DNA of 64,000 nucleotides from assembly GCA_015183035.1 (NCBI GenBank), contig JACZZP010000015.1, positions 124,001-188,000 on the forward strand. Reading direction: 5' to 3'. The translations under genes were made by a program, and so were the position numbers. The DNA is from Meloidogyne chitwoodi (Eukaryota > Nematoda > Chromadorea > Rhabditida > Meloidogynidae). Below are positions 35,101 through 46,411 of the stretch, in pieces. The notes beneath the pieces were generated by a model that ran no database searches, was not told where the DNA came from, and worked only from the letters and a program-made list of their open reading frames with translations. How positions within the stretch are numbered: position 1 is the stretch's first letter; each line of letters starts with the position of its first letter.

Positions 35101-38100
35101 AATTCTTAAAACACATGTTTTTAAGAAAAAAACATTTATTTAAACTTAAGTTTAATCCTAATCTTAAGTTTGCAATCTTCTTTTTTAAGCAAAAACAAAG
35201 GAAACTTGAATTATAAAACTTAAGTTTAACTTGTTAAAACATCTTAGACAAACATTTTTATAAAACAAGTTTGTAAGTTTATGAACAAATTTACAACTTT
35301 TTTAACTTACCCAAACACGATTCATTAGATTGAGCTCCAGATTGCAATGTATAAGTGTTTTCAATACAAGGTTTGCAACGTATTTGTCCCTCTTGATCTT
35401 GGAAAGAACCCATAGGGCATTGTATACAACTGTTATTGACAAAGGCTGTTCCTTTAGGGCAGGGAACTTTAATGATTTTTAATATGTTAAACAGATAGAA
35501 ATTATTTCTTACAGCATTCTGGAAGGCCCGGAGCGGAAGAAAAAGAATCTGGAACAACGCTGGGTTGTGGCATTTTGAGCAGTTCGCCCTGCGAACAGCC
35601 AAAGCCTTGAGAGAGTGTGATAACGGATGCATTTATTGGCGGACAACCAAGATTCTAAATATTTTTTTTAATTCTAAGCGTTTTGAATTAATAAATACCA
35701 AAAAAGCTGGGACAGAATCACTAGAAAGTGACAACAAAGATCTAATCGGAATTGTAGCACCAGGAATTCGAAGGTCAAATATTGTGCGTAGTGTAAGTGA
35801 GCAAAGTTCATAAAAAACATTTTGCAAAACAGTGGGCAAAATTTGCAATGTAAACTTAGCACTCATCTGAAGAATAAAAAATTAAAAAAAATAAAGTTTA
35901 AAAACAAAACTATCTTCTCGCCCATTTGGGAGAATTTCGCATCCAAAAAGCGGACATAAATTTGTACAGTACTTGAACAACGTTGACTCAATACATGGTC
36001 AATAGTATCAAAAAGAGAGCCAATCATTAATTCATAACTCTAAAAAAAATTTAAAAAAATAATAATTTTTTTAAATACTTTTGCACAATCACTGGGTAAT
36101 GGTGAATTAAGGGTATAATTCATGTGAATCTTCATTTCGTATCGAGCGGGTTCCATAGCCATTGGAACACATGCGGGAGGCGTTGAACTGTAAAGAAAAA
36201 GATTAAAATTTTTTTAATTAAAGGAGAACTCTGTAATAATTAAATTTTAAATTATTTAAAGCAGTTAGAGTATAAAAAAGAAGAAAAAAGCCATAACATA
36301 CGATGGCAACCACTTCCCGGAGTGTTGATCTTCTGAACAACTATATCGTTGTGGGAGAGTATTAGTGCTCTGTTCTTGTTTTTTACTCTCATTTAAAATT
36401 GTTCTTTGATGTGGGAAAGACTCTAAAAATCGAAATCCTTTGCGGCATTGAACCTGACACACTGTGCCACTAGAATGGCGTTGACATTGTTTTTGGACCG
36501 TAGCTTCATCAATTCTTAATGACCAAGGACTGCAAGGCTCGGGTAACAAAGCTACTTGAAATTTACATTTATTTCGATTTGAATGTGCATCTAGAACGGA
36601 GGCTTCTACCTAAAAATATATTAAAAAAAGAGATAGATTGCGAAGTTCTTAAGTAAATATGTGTAATCAAGATTGCGAAGTTCTTAAGTATGTGTAGTCA
36701 AAAAACCTACAGTAACATGTGAATTAAGTTTAATTCTTGCTTCAGCTGGTTCATAAGAAATTTGAGTTATTGGTGATTGATCTTGTACTACTAGTTTAAC
36801 TGAGGATTCGTTGAAATTTAAATAAAGTTCAGTTTGATTTTCTTGTGCCCATACAGCATAAGAATCCGGGCATTTTATGATTGGGGGGACTGTATCTAAA
36901 AATTAAAATTTTTTTTAGAAATGTAAAAATAGACATTTACCGGGTATTCTGATTCTAACGGCACACTCAGCCATATTTCCTGCATCATCAAAAGCTTGGT
37001 AAATAATATCAGTGTCTTGACTGACAGGGTAAGGTGGATGGAAGTCCTCTGGTTTTGTTATCCTAAAACATTAAAAATTGTTTTAAATTTAATTATAAAA
37101 TTACATATAAGTAATCCGTCCTGAATTATCAGTAGCTTCAGGCACTATATAATTGGCAGGAAATAGCTGTCCGTTCTCATCAGTTTGTACGATAACAGGG
37201 GATTGAGGACAATTTTTAAATGTTGGTGGTTCAGAATCTACACATTGAGGAATACTTGCATTCCAACCAACCTAAAAAACATAATTAAAAGTATTTAAGT
37301 TTGCGCTCTCAAAAAATAAATTAAGTTTGCAATCTCAAAAAATAAAGTAAGTAGGATGTAATCTCTAAAAGTATTTAAGTTTGTAATCTCAAAAGTATTT
37401 AAGTTAGCAATCTCAAAAAATAAATCACTTGTAAATGTGCTGGAACTTCATGTGTAGAAGATAAAGGAGCTAAACATCCTTGTATATCGAAGCGAAGACA
37501 AGGATTTTTTTCATATTCAGTAATACCCAAGAGAATGTAACGAGCACGTAAAGGTGGATTTAGAGTAAATTGATAAATTTTTCTGTGATTTCCTGATGGA
37601 GTAGAGAATTCCTTGAAATTTTTTAAAAATTTTTTGAAAATTTAAAAATCAATTAAATTTAGTTAAAAAATTATAATTACCATTGGATAATTGTCATAAT
37701 TTTGACTAAATTGCACTTTATAGAAAAGCTGCATTTTTGTAACATGACCAGCCAAATGTCCATTACCAGCAGTACCTGCTAACCTCAAAGTCGTAAGTGT
37801 ATAAATACGCTGTAGATCAACAGATAGGAAAATAAAAGCATCTTTTGAGCCACACCAGCCAGAGGATGACATTCGAGATTTGTGAGGTTCATATCCCCAT
37901 ATTACTTTGTCTAAAAATTGAAAAATATTTAAAAATTATAAATGACAAAGTCAATTGTTAAAAAACATACCAGAATTATCAGAAAAAGCTCCATCCGGAA
38001 TAAAACCAGAAGAAATTCCGACATCCTCACTCAACACACAAGGAGTTCCAAGACTACAAGTTATCGTTTCAGCAGGGAAAGGTTTAAATCCTGGCCTATT

Positions 38101-41100
38101 ACAGCTAAAACTTGCAATAGCTCCTTCTTCAACAGAGTCTAAAAATGTTTGTCCATCATCTGGATGACCAGGATCAACACAGACGGGGCCTATAAAATTT
38201 TAGCTTTGAAAATTTTTAAAATTTTCAAAAATTTACCTTCACACCGTAAATCGCCCAAATCCCAAGTGCCATCCACATTACATCGAACCATTCTATCGTC
38301 ATATGAAGATTTACCCACAAGTGCATATGGCGCACGGCACTTAAAGTTTTATATGTTACGGAAAAACTTAAGTTTTACATAAATGTTTCCGGAAAAAGTT
38401 AAGTTTTATATAAATGTTTTCGGAAAAACTTAAGTTTTACATAAATGTTTCCGGAAAAAGTTAAGTTTTATATAAATGTTTCCGGAAAAAGTTAAGTTTT
38501 ATATAAATGTTACCGGAAAAACTTAAGTTTTATATAAATATTTCCAGAAAAACTTAAGATTTATATTCGAAAAACTAAATGTTTCCGGAAAAACATAAAA
38601 ACTTGAGTATTTAATTTAATTAATCACCTGGAATAAATATACACTTCCCACTTTGAAGGTTCCACCATGATGTCCCTCATCTCCCTCATAATATGCCCCA
38701 GAAAGGGCAGGAGGTGGTCCACAATCAACAAGAGGGCAATCAACTTCTGGGCCACTTAACCAATATTCTGTTCCATCAGTTCGAGGATCATAAATACATT
38801 GACGAATTTCTCCAAGTGCAGAATGCTTTGGGGGTCTATTTGTTTGAGAACAGACAAAACTTAAATTCTGACCAAAAGGTATAGAAACGGTATCAGGCTG
38901 TACAAATAGTCCAATTGCTGTGCTATTTTTTATGCCGGAACAGGTGGCAGCTAGAAATAATAAAGGAAATAAAAAGAGTATAAAAGGGAAGAATAGTCAC
39001 ATGATTTTTTATAAGAATAAATTATTAAAACTATAATTTACGTATGCAAGTTGGAGCTGTCCCATTCCAAGTTCCATCTGCCAAGCATTTTAAATGGGAA
39101 GGTCCTCGCATTTGATAACCAAAAGTACAGCGAAATTCCACAATTGATGGAAATGCAAAAGAAGAAACGATCATGTCATTATTTTGTTCATTTTTGAAGG
39201 ATTTTTCCAAAATTTGGGCAATTAATTGGCCATTCTCTGGTTTTGTTAAGGGTGCACAATGTCGGGGAATACAAGAATAATTATAACGTAAAGAATCAAA
39301 TTCTCCAAAGCCTGTTTCACCTTCACGCAAATGTACACCTCCCTGCCCTATTTCAGTAAACAAATCAAAGCCTTCATCACAGCTACAAAATAAAACTTGA
39401 GTTTTTGTAAAAATGTTTTTAGTAATTTTTTGTATAAAAGATACCGGAAAAACCTGATAATGTTTTCTGGAAAAACAAGTTTTTGTAAATATTTTTACCG
39501 TAAAACTTTTAATTAAAATATTTTCCGGGAAACTTAAGTTTTTATTTTTGTTTTTAAGGAAAACAAGTTTATTTATAAATGAATAAATTAAGCTAACCTG
39601 CAACGATGACTGCCTTGTGTATTATGACAATGTTGCTCACAACCACCATTACGATAATCTTCACATTCATTAATATCTGAAAAATATTTTTAATTCTCTT
39701 CTGTATAAAAGTTCAATAGATGTTTACCTATACAAGCAGTCCGTTGGCAACCCAGAAATTCGAATTTCATACAAGGAACGCCTCCATGAAATTCTAAGAA
39801 TTCTATTTGCAATGATCTTGCTTCGATTGGTTTATCCAATACCAGAATTTCAGAGCCAATAGCGCCTTAATAGTATAACAAAATTGTTGGAATAAATTGC
39901 TAATTAATGTTTCCGGAAAAACATCATTTTTGTAAAAATAAAAATATTTGTAAACTTAAGTTTCAACAAAACTAGGCAAATAAAACCTTTTTCCTACCTA
40001 AAGCTCTTGTTTTAAGTTCAGCACTAGCGGAGTTTAATTTTCTTTCTACTGTCTTCGTATCGTTATTTGTTTTAATGTTATTTCCTCCCAACTCAGCAAG
40101 TCCACCACTATAAACCTCAAACGGCATTCTCTCATCTAGCGAATAAGAAATTATGAAACGTTGAGGCCAAGCTTCAGGAGTTGCAGTAATTGCTCCAGCT
40201 ATTCCAGATGGAGGGGAAGAATTTGGATCAACAACTTTTTCCAAATGTAATTTTTCAATTATCTAAATTAAATTGTAGAATTATATTGTATTTTTAGTTT
40301 TCCACACCTTAGGAACCGAAAATGTAAATATTAATGTCAGTATTGAAGAAGATCCATTCATTGACTCATTAAGGGGCATCATTATTCTTTTTTCAAGCAT
40401 TTGAGCATTTGTAATTGATGATTCTGCACACCATCCATTTTTAGAGTTAATTTGTTGAACTGGCACAGGCACTCCATGAGATGTATATATTTGTTTTGGT
40501 ATAATAGTTATAGGGCTAGAACAGTCTAAATTAATTTTTAATAAATTAATTTTAAATATTTTTTAAATTTAACCCAATTTTGGTTTATATCCTGGTTTGC
40601 ACTGACAATGAAAACCACCCGCCATATTAACACAAGTAGTTGATTTTGATGCACAATTGCCAGCTGATTGGAGTTCACATTCATCAATATCACGGCACTT
40701 TGGGATCTAATAAAAGATTAAAAAATATTAAACAAGTATCAAAATTAGTCAATTTTAGTGTTATTTACTTACTCCACTCAGTGTTTGATTAGCCAAGCAT
40801 TTAAGTGTTTCCGCTCCGACAGACTGAAAGCCAGAATGGCATTCAACGCGTAATGAATCCCCAAATTGCAATTCACGAATACTTTGACTTCTTTTATTTT
40901 TAAAATCAATTTTTTGTTTATTTGTTATGTTTTTATTATTATTATAGCTTTTTTGTAATTTTTCTTTCTTTGTTTTTTCATCATTTTTATTATTATTTCC
41001 AGGCAGAAGGTGTAATTCCCCATTTTCAACTACAGGTAGATCGGTACATGTTTTCTCTAAAATTTAATATTATTTAAAAATAATTTTAAATAAAAAACAT

Positions 41101-44100
41101 TACTTTTGCAAACAGGTTGTGGAGAAGACCATTCACCATTTGGACGACAAACAATACTTAAAGGTCCCTCAATGAAATAACCTTCTGCACAGTGAAATTG
41201 ATAAATGCTGCCGAAGCCTATACCATCTCCAAATTGAAGAATTCTTTCACCGAAGAGGAAGACAGGTAGAGCGGGGCAAGCATCAGCTGAGAATGAAAAA
41301 TATTTTCAAGCATCTATATATTGACCATACTTTTGCATTTCGGAGATTGTGTCCAACGGCCTTCGTCAGTACAAAAAATCTCCTCATGTTGCTTCCCAGA
41401 AGCAAAGCTAAACCCTTCATAACAATGATATCGAGCCATACCAGCATAGGAAACGTTAGTCGCGGAGACTGCGAAACCGTTAGCAATTTGAGGAATTGCT
41501 GAGCAATACACGGCTAAATAATTTTATTAAAATTTTAAAAATTTTAATAAATTCAACAAACGTTGACAATCAGGAACAGGTGCAGAATTTCTCCAAATAC
41601 CACCTAATTCACAATGAGTTTCAAAATGTCTACCAAGGCCCGTAGAAAATTCAAATCCACGTTCGCAACTTATAGTTACATGAGTACCGTAAGCTGTGTT
41701 TTTAGTGGATAGAAGAACGCGACGAGAAGGTAAAGCAAGTGGAGGACAACCTAAATTGATAAGCATGTGTAATAAAACTTAAGTTTATAAAAAATGTTTA
41801 AGAACTTAATTTTTAATGTTTTCGCAAACTTAAGTTTATAAAAAATGTTTAAGAACTTTTTTTTTTAATGTTTTCGCAAACTTAAGTTTATAAAATATGC
41901 TTAAGAACAAACTTGTTGAAAAAGAAATATTCCAGCCATTCCCACTATTTAAACCATTTGAACGCCAGATAATTTCAACTTTTCCTTGTTTTGAATAAGT
42001 CTAAAAAATGAAGATTTAATAAATTAATAAAAATATATACAGTTTTTGGCGGTGCATTATTAACAGTAAAACCATCACTTTCATGTAAAGGTCTACCATT
42101 GCTACTACCATCTTCTCCTCCTTCAAAAATTTGTAATTTATCGCCCAAATCAGCAACATCCCAATAATTTAAAACTAAAGATAATGAAGGAATTTCTGCT
42201 GCTCCTTCAAAATTTTCCGGTTGTTGAGAAGGAGATGGAGGTAATTCTATATTCCACCGACAAATTTGAGAAGAAGCATAAGGCAAATGTGAATTTCCTG
42301 GTGATGTTATAATACCATGTGAGCGGCGAATATTGTTATCACAACCTTTAATTTTTAATAAATTTAAATAATGTAATATTATAGTTGCAAAAACTTAAGT
42401 TTATAATAAACGATTAAAAGAGCAAACTTTAGTTTATAATAAAGGCTTAAACTTTCAGAGTGAATTTTACCTCTTTTGTAAGTAATTGAAAAGCCTTTTT
42501 GAGAAACAGTCTCACTACTGAAGAAATAAATATGAACTTGAGATTGTGTTGAAATTATTAGTTGAGGCTCTTTCTTAAAAAACAATTTAAAAATAATAAA
42601 AAAAATCACATAAATTACCATTTGCCCGCTGAATTTTGCCAGCACGGGAGCAGAAGGATTAGACCCATCATAAATTGTAAGAAAATCATTTCCATCTTCA
42701 GTATTAAATTCATCAATAAATAATGAAATTAATTGTCCTATAGGTGCTTCAATACGCCATACACATTCTATGCCCTTTGGATAATTCCTTGGCCATTCTG
42801 GACTGTGAAATTGTTGGCCAATTGATGTGGCTTTGAGTTGTTGATTTCCACAAGAAATTGGAACTTAAGTTTATAACATTAAAATACTGTACAAACTTTC
42901 AACTAAAATCATAGAGTTAAATTCAAGTTTTATAACTAAACTTAGAATTCAAGTTTACAAACTTGTCACCTGCTCTCCAACTAGCTTGAAATCCTCTAGC
43001 TTGAATACTTTGATCTGCTCTAAATTGTACAACCATTCTATTTGAGCTAGTCTCAAAAGTAAGTTTTTCTGTATTGCGTGGGGTACCAGAAATTGTGGAT
43101 AATGCAAAAGTTGAATTTTCTGAAGGGCCTCCGTCTAGTATAGTAACCAAATCATGGCGTTCTTCAGTTTCTAATGAGTCAAAGTTTAACTGAAAAGAGA
43201 AAAAAATTAGAGTTTATTTATTTCCAATATACCTGTATTTTTGAATTAAGCGGTCCCTCAATCACCCAACGACAATTTGCCCCCTGTCGATAACTCGAAG
43301 GAAAATTGGGTGTTTCAATACGGCCTGACTCTCCTTTCTCATATTTTTGAAAAAACATTTCATTATGAACAGCTAAAGAGAAGAAAAAAAATAATTTAAA
43401 AGATTTTTTTCTAAATTACTTGGACAATTAAATTCATCACTAGAATCTCCACATTCATCAATTCCATTACATTGTGCACGTTTAGGAAGACAAACACCAT
43501 TATGGCAGAAAAATGATCCTGTAATGCAAGCATTTTGTTCACAGATGAAAGGTCGAAGTTGGTTACATACATCTAAATGCCAGGTTGGACCTTCTGTTTG
43601 TTGACTATCAACAATTATCTTAAAAAGTTTCAAAAAAAAAATTTTTTCAAATTTTTAAATAACTTACTTTTGTACAACTTCCTTTTGTAAAATCTGGTTG
43701 TCCATTAGACCAAAATCCTATGTAACGCGAAGTTTCAGATCCATCACTCCATAAAAATGAACCATCAATTAAGGATTGAGAAATCGGAGAAGAAATTGTT
43801 GAATCCATCATTAAAGGTCTATATAAAAGTCCAATCCAATACTCAGAAGAGAATGAAGATTGACTTCAAATTTATTTAATTAATTGGGGAAGAAGTATTA
43901 AAGTTAAATAACCTACCCAGATGCAAGATGAGGCTTTATTAAATATTTTGCCATAAATTTATTTTCCTCTGATGATTCTATCCGTACTAATTTAGCTCCA
44001 AATCTGAAAAAATTAATAAAATAAATAATTTTAAAAATTATTTTTTATTGCCTAGAGCAAAAGGCTAGAGCTTGGGGCCATGATTTTTCTATAGAAATTT

Positions 44101-44892
44101 GTTTGTAGCATTTCCCTGTAAAATGTTCCCATCCTTCAGCACATTGCATTTGTACATCGGCTAATACAAACGGAGGAGGCTAAATTTTTGAAATTTTTTT
44201 TTAATTTTTCAATATTTTTTACGTTTTTTCGATATTGTCTATGTGTTTTTGAAGCCTTTAATTGTTTTTCAACATTTTCATTAGAATTTTCATTTGTAAA
44301 TACTTTCCGTGCTGATTGAGAAAAGATTGGCTCTTCCTCATCTACAGAAGTAGTTGACTAAAAATTATTTAAAATACTTTTAATTTTATATTTTGATACT
44401 ATATTTTGGACTCATACAGAATAACTAGCATCATTTAAATATCAATCCAAGTAAGTGCTAAATTTAAAATCATTGTCCAACAAAACGAAACCCAACACAC
44501 TACCCACTAAACCACAAGAACATCAAGAAATATTCTTATTTTATTTTTCTATGTACATATTAACAAATAAAATATGTATAAAAATCAGAATTATTTAATA
44601 AAGTTGAAATCAGAATTATTAAAAAATCAGAATTATTTAAATAAACTTGAATCAGAATTAATAAACATAACACAAAAATCAGAAATAAGTACCTAACTAA
44701 ACTTAAATTAAAACTTACTTCATCAGATTCAGAACAATATAGAAATCCAACTAATGTTGTTAATACAAAAAAGTTTATTAATATTACAAATAAATTACTT
44801 TTAAGCAAATATAATTTTATTTTTTTATTTCTAGGCCTTTTATGACCCGTTTGAAATGTTTTCATTGACTTAAAAACATTAAAATAAAACAA
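26705..44892 (-). CDS. Giant single-pass receptor-like protein with CTLD, LDLa, CUB, CCP, F5/8C, HYR, GCC2/3, EGF and LamG domains (Uninflatable-like)
   Basis: One continuous series of several dozen small exons encodes what I estimate to be well over 3000 residues. Start is at 44892 (or Met10, 44865), followed by a basic stretch and a hydrophobic segment (signal peptide or anchor). Domain order: C-type lectin, LDLa, three CUB, four CCP, Ca-EGF, F5/8C, EGF and CCPs, second F5/8C, two HYR, CCP, GCC2/GCC3 repeats, 14 EGF, LamG-like, CCP, furin-like site, more GCC2/GCC3 repeats, two EGF, TM ([20 protein letters not shown]), then a tail of about 170 residues rich in Ser/Asn. The last exon 26705-26789 ends [12 protein letters not shown]; the other frame of this exon would end earlier, at 26749, but does not fit the phase of the previous exon. 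Domain content and order resemble Drosophila Uninflatable, an apical epithelial membrane protein; this match is from memory. Several introns start with GC. Confidence 0.85.
26838..26970. repeat. 20-bp tandem repeat in last intron of the giant receptor gene
   Basis: About seven units of TTATTAAAATCAGAATTTTT, almost perfect, sitting in the intron between the last two exons. One unit has a CAAAATTTTT variant. Confidence 0.85.
29105..29300. repeat. Intron minisatellite AAAAATTCTGATTT
   Basis: Twelve or so copies of a 14-16-nt unit, AAAAATTCTGATTC or AAAAATTCTGATTTCC, in an intron of the giant receptor gene. Confidence 0.85.
29340..32110 (-). other. Giant receptor: LamG/pentraxin-like domain, CCP and furin-like cleavage site
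   Basis: The LamG-like domain (30780-32100) has [31 protein letters not shown] and [13 protein letters not shown]. An Ig/HYR-like stretch and a CCP ([16 protein letters not shown] to YPQCTR) follow at 30000-30660. At about 29565-29585 the protein reads [11 protein letters not shown], which fits the furin consensus R-x-K-R. Introns after exon ends 30494 and 30045 start with GC. Confidence 0.75.
31020..31250. repeat. Intron minisatellite AACAAATCAGAATTTGT
   Basis: About ten units of AAACAAATCAGAATTTGTTA, 19-22 nt each, in an intron of the giant receptor gene. The unit is partly palindromic (ACAAAT...ATTTGT). Confidence 0.85.
32130..34600 (-). other. Giant receptor: array of 14 EGF-like repeats
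   Basis: Fourteen consecutive six-Cys modules can be counted, from [13 protein letters not shown] to [14 protein letters not shown], many with CxCxxGxxGxxC ends. Ca-binding-type starts (DECIT, NECSQ, DECEM, NECQP) occur in some of them. This is the Notch/Crumbs/Uninflatable type of array. Confidence 0.9.
33395..33655. repeat. Degenerate TTCTGATTTTT repeats in an intron of the EGF array
   Basis: About ten copies of TTCTGATTT separated by TATAAAA-rich spacers, filling a single intron between EGF-coding exons. Confidence 0.7.
34700..37260 (-). other. Giant receptor: two HYR domains, CCP, spacer and ephrin-receptor-like GCC2/GCC3 repeats
   Basis: HYR1 begins [22 protein letters not shown]2 begins [20 protein letters not shown]-like module follows (36265-36590). 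A Cys-poor spacer at 35640-36185 is unassigned. Then GCC2/GCC3-type Cys repeats ([57 protein letters not shown]) span 34700-35600. Confidence 0.75.
37285..37435. repeat. Intron repeat AAGTTTGCAATCTCAAAAAATAAA
   Basis: About four to five imperfect units containing AAGTTTGCAATCTCAAAA(A/G) with TATTTAAGTTTG junctions, inside an intron of the giant receptor gene. Confidence 0.7.
37440..40530 (-). other. Giant receptor: two discoidin (F5/8C) domains with EGF and CCP modules between
   Basis: First F5/8C-like domain 39730-40530 ([25 protein letters not shown], ending CMKFEFLGC). [20 protein letters not shown] at about 39610-39680. CCPs then follow from about 39290 down to 38040. Second F5/8C 37440-38030 ([38 protein letters not shown], ending CLRFDIQGC). 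Introns at 38345-38600 and 39400-39590 carry TTCCGGAAA minisatellites. Confidence 0.75.
38345..38600. repeat. Intron minisatellite TTAAGTTTTATATAAATGTTTCCGGAAAAA
   Basis: About seven units of roughly 31 bp with the core TAAATGTTTCCGGAAAAACTTAAGTTTTATA. Two palindromes (TTCCGGAA and CTTAAG) are combined in each unit. Confidence 0.85.
40575..41756 (-). other. Giant receptor: four CCP (sushi) modules and a Ca-binding EGF
   Basis: CCPs start [36 protein letters not shown] and [12 protein letters not shown]. The fourth carries a long Asn/Lys-rich insertion. The EGF starts [15 protein letters not shown] and ends [11 protein letters not shown]. Confidence 0.85.
41910..43375 (-). other. Giant receptor: three CUB domains
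   Basis: CUB1 contains [19 protein letters not shown] and [14 protein letters not shown]2 begins [19 protein letters not shown], with ECVWRIEAP and [14 protein letters not shown]3 begins [19 protein letters not shown], with ICRWNIELP and [15 protein letters not shown] domains usually bind proteins, often through Ca2+. Confidence 0.85.
43430..44182 (-). other. Giant receptor: C-type lectin domain and LDLa module
   Basis: The lectin fold starts [17 protein letters not shown] and continues through [20 protein letters not shown] and [13 protein letters not shown] to RPFICEQ. The usual Ca2+/sugar EPN or QPD motif is not obvious, although [11 protein letters not shown] is near the expected place. 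LDLa follows: [20 protein letters not shown], then DSSDEFNC with the acidic Ca2+ cluster. The intron inside the lectin domain (after exon end 44052) starts with GC. Confidence 0.85.
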
Positions 44893-45455
44893 AAATACAA
44901 AAATCAGAATTTATTATTTAAAGGAAATAAATATAAACGCTGCGCGCGTTTTATTATGAAATAATTTAAATTATTTAGATAATGATGGTTTTAAATATGG
45001 GATATTGACAGTGCAAGGATATTATTGAATTTATTTTTATGATAAATGAACGGAATTATGCGAAGGAGTGGGAGAATTGTCTAAAAGGGGGATTAATATG
45101 ATGTAAGGACAAAATGACCAAAAATTAAATATCCAGTCAAAATATGCAGAAAATCAGAATTATTAAAATAAAGGGAAAGTTAAACAAATAATTCAGATAA
45201 ACACTAAATCCATCAAAAACTGCGAGTTTAAGAAAATTTACTTAAAAATAAAAATCATTGGACATTTTATCCATTGAACGTTATGTTACTATTTAAAATA
45301 ATGACGAGATAATCAAACGAGTTTTTACGTGAAGAGGGTAAAAAGATGATTATGTGCTTATAATGAGAGAAGTACAAAAATAATATTGGAAGAATTTGGG
45401 CAGAAAATCAAAGAAGAGAGTGACCCCATTCTAATAATAATAAACAATAAGAGAT
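44893..45455. other. Intergenic upstream of the giant receptor gene
   Basis: No gene seen. This is the expected promoter region of the giant receptor gene (minus strand). A GC-rich island, GCTGCGCGCG, at 44939-44948 stands out in very AT-rich DNA, but no known motif is recognised. Confidence 0.4.
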
Positions 45456-45463
45456 TTGCAAAA
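45456..45463. repeat. Target-site duplication, left copy (TTGCAAAA)
   Basis: Eight bases directly outside the left terminal inverted repeat, identical to 46412-46419. Confidence 0.85.
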
Positions 45464-46411
45464 TAAGGTTGTCGGTTCCGGGTATCCGGAACCGAAAAAA
45501 GGCCGGATACCCGAAAATTTTCGGTTCGGTTTTCGGATCCGGTTCCGGATACCCGAAATTTTCGGTTCGGTTTTCGGTTCCGGTTCCGGATACCCGAAAG
45601 TTTCGGTTCGGTTTTCGGTTCCGGTTCCGGATACCCGAAAGTTTCGGTTCGGTTTTAAACCTAACAAATAATTTATAAATAAGCTAAAAATTGACTGACG
45701 TTTTGGAATATTTTATTATCTTACCAAAATTTTACACTTTCTTTTCCTCAATACATTCTCACCAGTACGTGCGCAGTGCGTTATTTGCGTTAATTTTTTG
45801 CTTTGCTTTGCGTTTTTAGGGCAAAAAAGCGCAAATAACGCAAAAATTTCCCCTCTAATTATCACTGAATTTCTTTCTCTCTTGCATTGAAAAGAAAAAA
45901 ATAAAAAGGAAGAAACTTTCCATAATTTATTTAGTTTTATTATAGGTGTATTTATGGTTGAGTGGTTATTGTGATAAACTATACTGGTAAATGGGTTAGG
46001 TTCGATCCATGTTATACTTGGTAGATTAGGGTACTGATTTTGTTACGGTTATTTTATTCTCTAGCTTTTAAATTTTAGAAGCATAAATAAAAGTTAATAT
46101 TTTTGCCTGAGGCGCTAAATTGGATAAATTTTAGCAACTAAAGTAATTTTTCTTCTTTATATGGAAAAATAATCTACTTGTCAAAAATTTTTAATAAATA
46201 TAAAATAACCCATCTAAAACCTTCAGGAAAAAAAATTCAATTTTTCGGTTCCGGATATCCGAAAATTTTCGGTTCGGTTTTCGGTTCCGGTTCGGATATC
46301 CGAAAGTTTCGGTTCGGTTTTCGGATCCGGTTCCGGATACCCGAAATTTTCGGTTCGGTTTTCGGATCCGGTTCCGGATACCCGGTAATTCTCCAGGAAC
46401 CGACAACCTTA
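45464..46411. mobile_element. hAT-like non-autonomous DNA transposon (MITE), 948 bp
   Basis: Both ends carry TAAGGTTGTCGGTTCC in inverted orientation. The similarity continues inward (GGGTATCCGGAACCG) after a 12-nt insertion at the right end. The element is flanked by exact 8-bp direct repeats TTGCAAAA, the target-duplication length typical of the hAT superfamily. Both subterminal zones are made of direct repeats of about 41 bp built from GGATACCCGAAA and TTCGGTTCGGTTTTCGG (45480-45658 and 46245-46385), far more GC-rich than the surroundings. The interior (45660-46240) has no transposase frame. The open frames through the element are low-complexity and appear in all phases. The superfamily call rests on target-site length and TIR style only. 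Confidence 0.85.

Noticed and set aside
32908..38382. Plus-strand frames rich in Thr/Ile/Ser opposite the EGF and CCP exons
   Set aside because: Shadow frames antisense to Cys-rich exons of the giant receptor gene.
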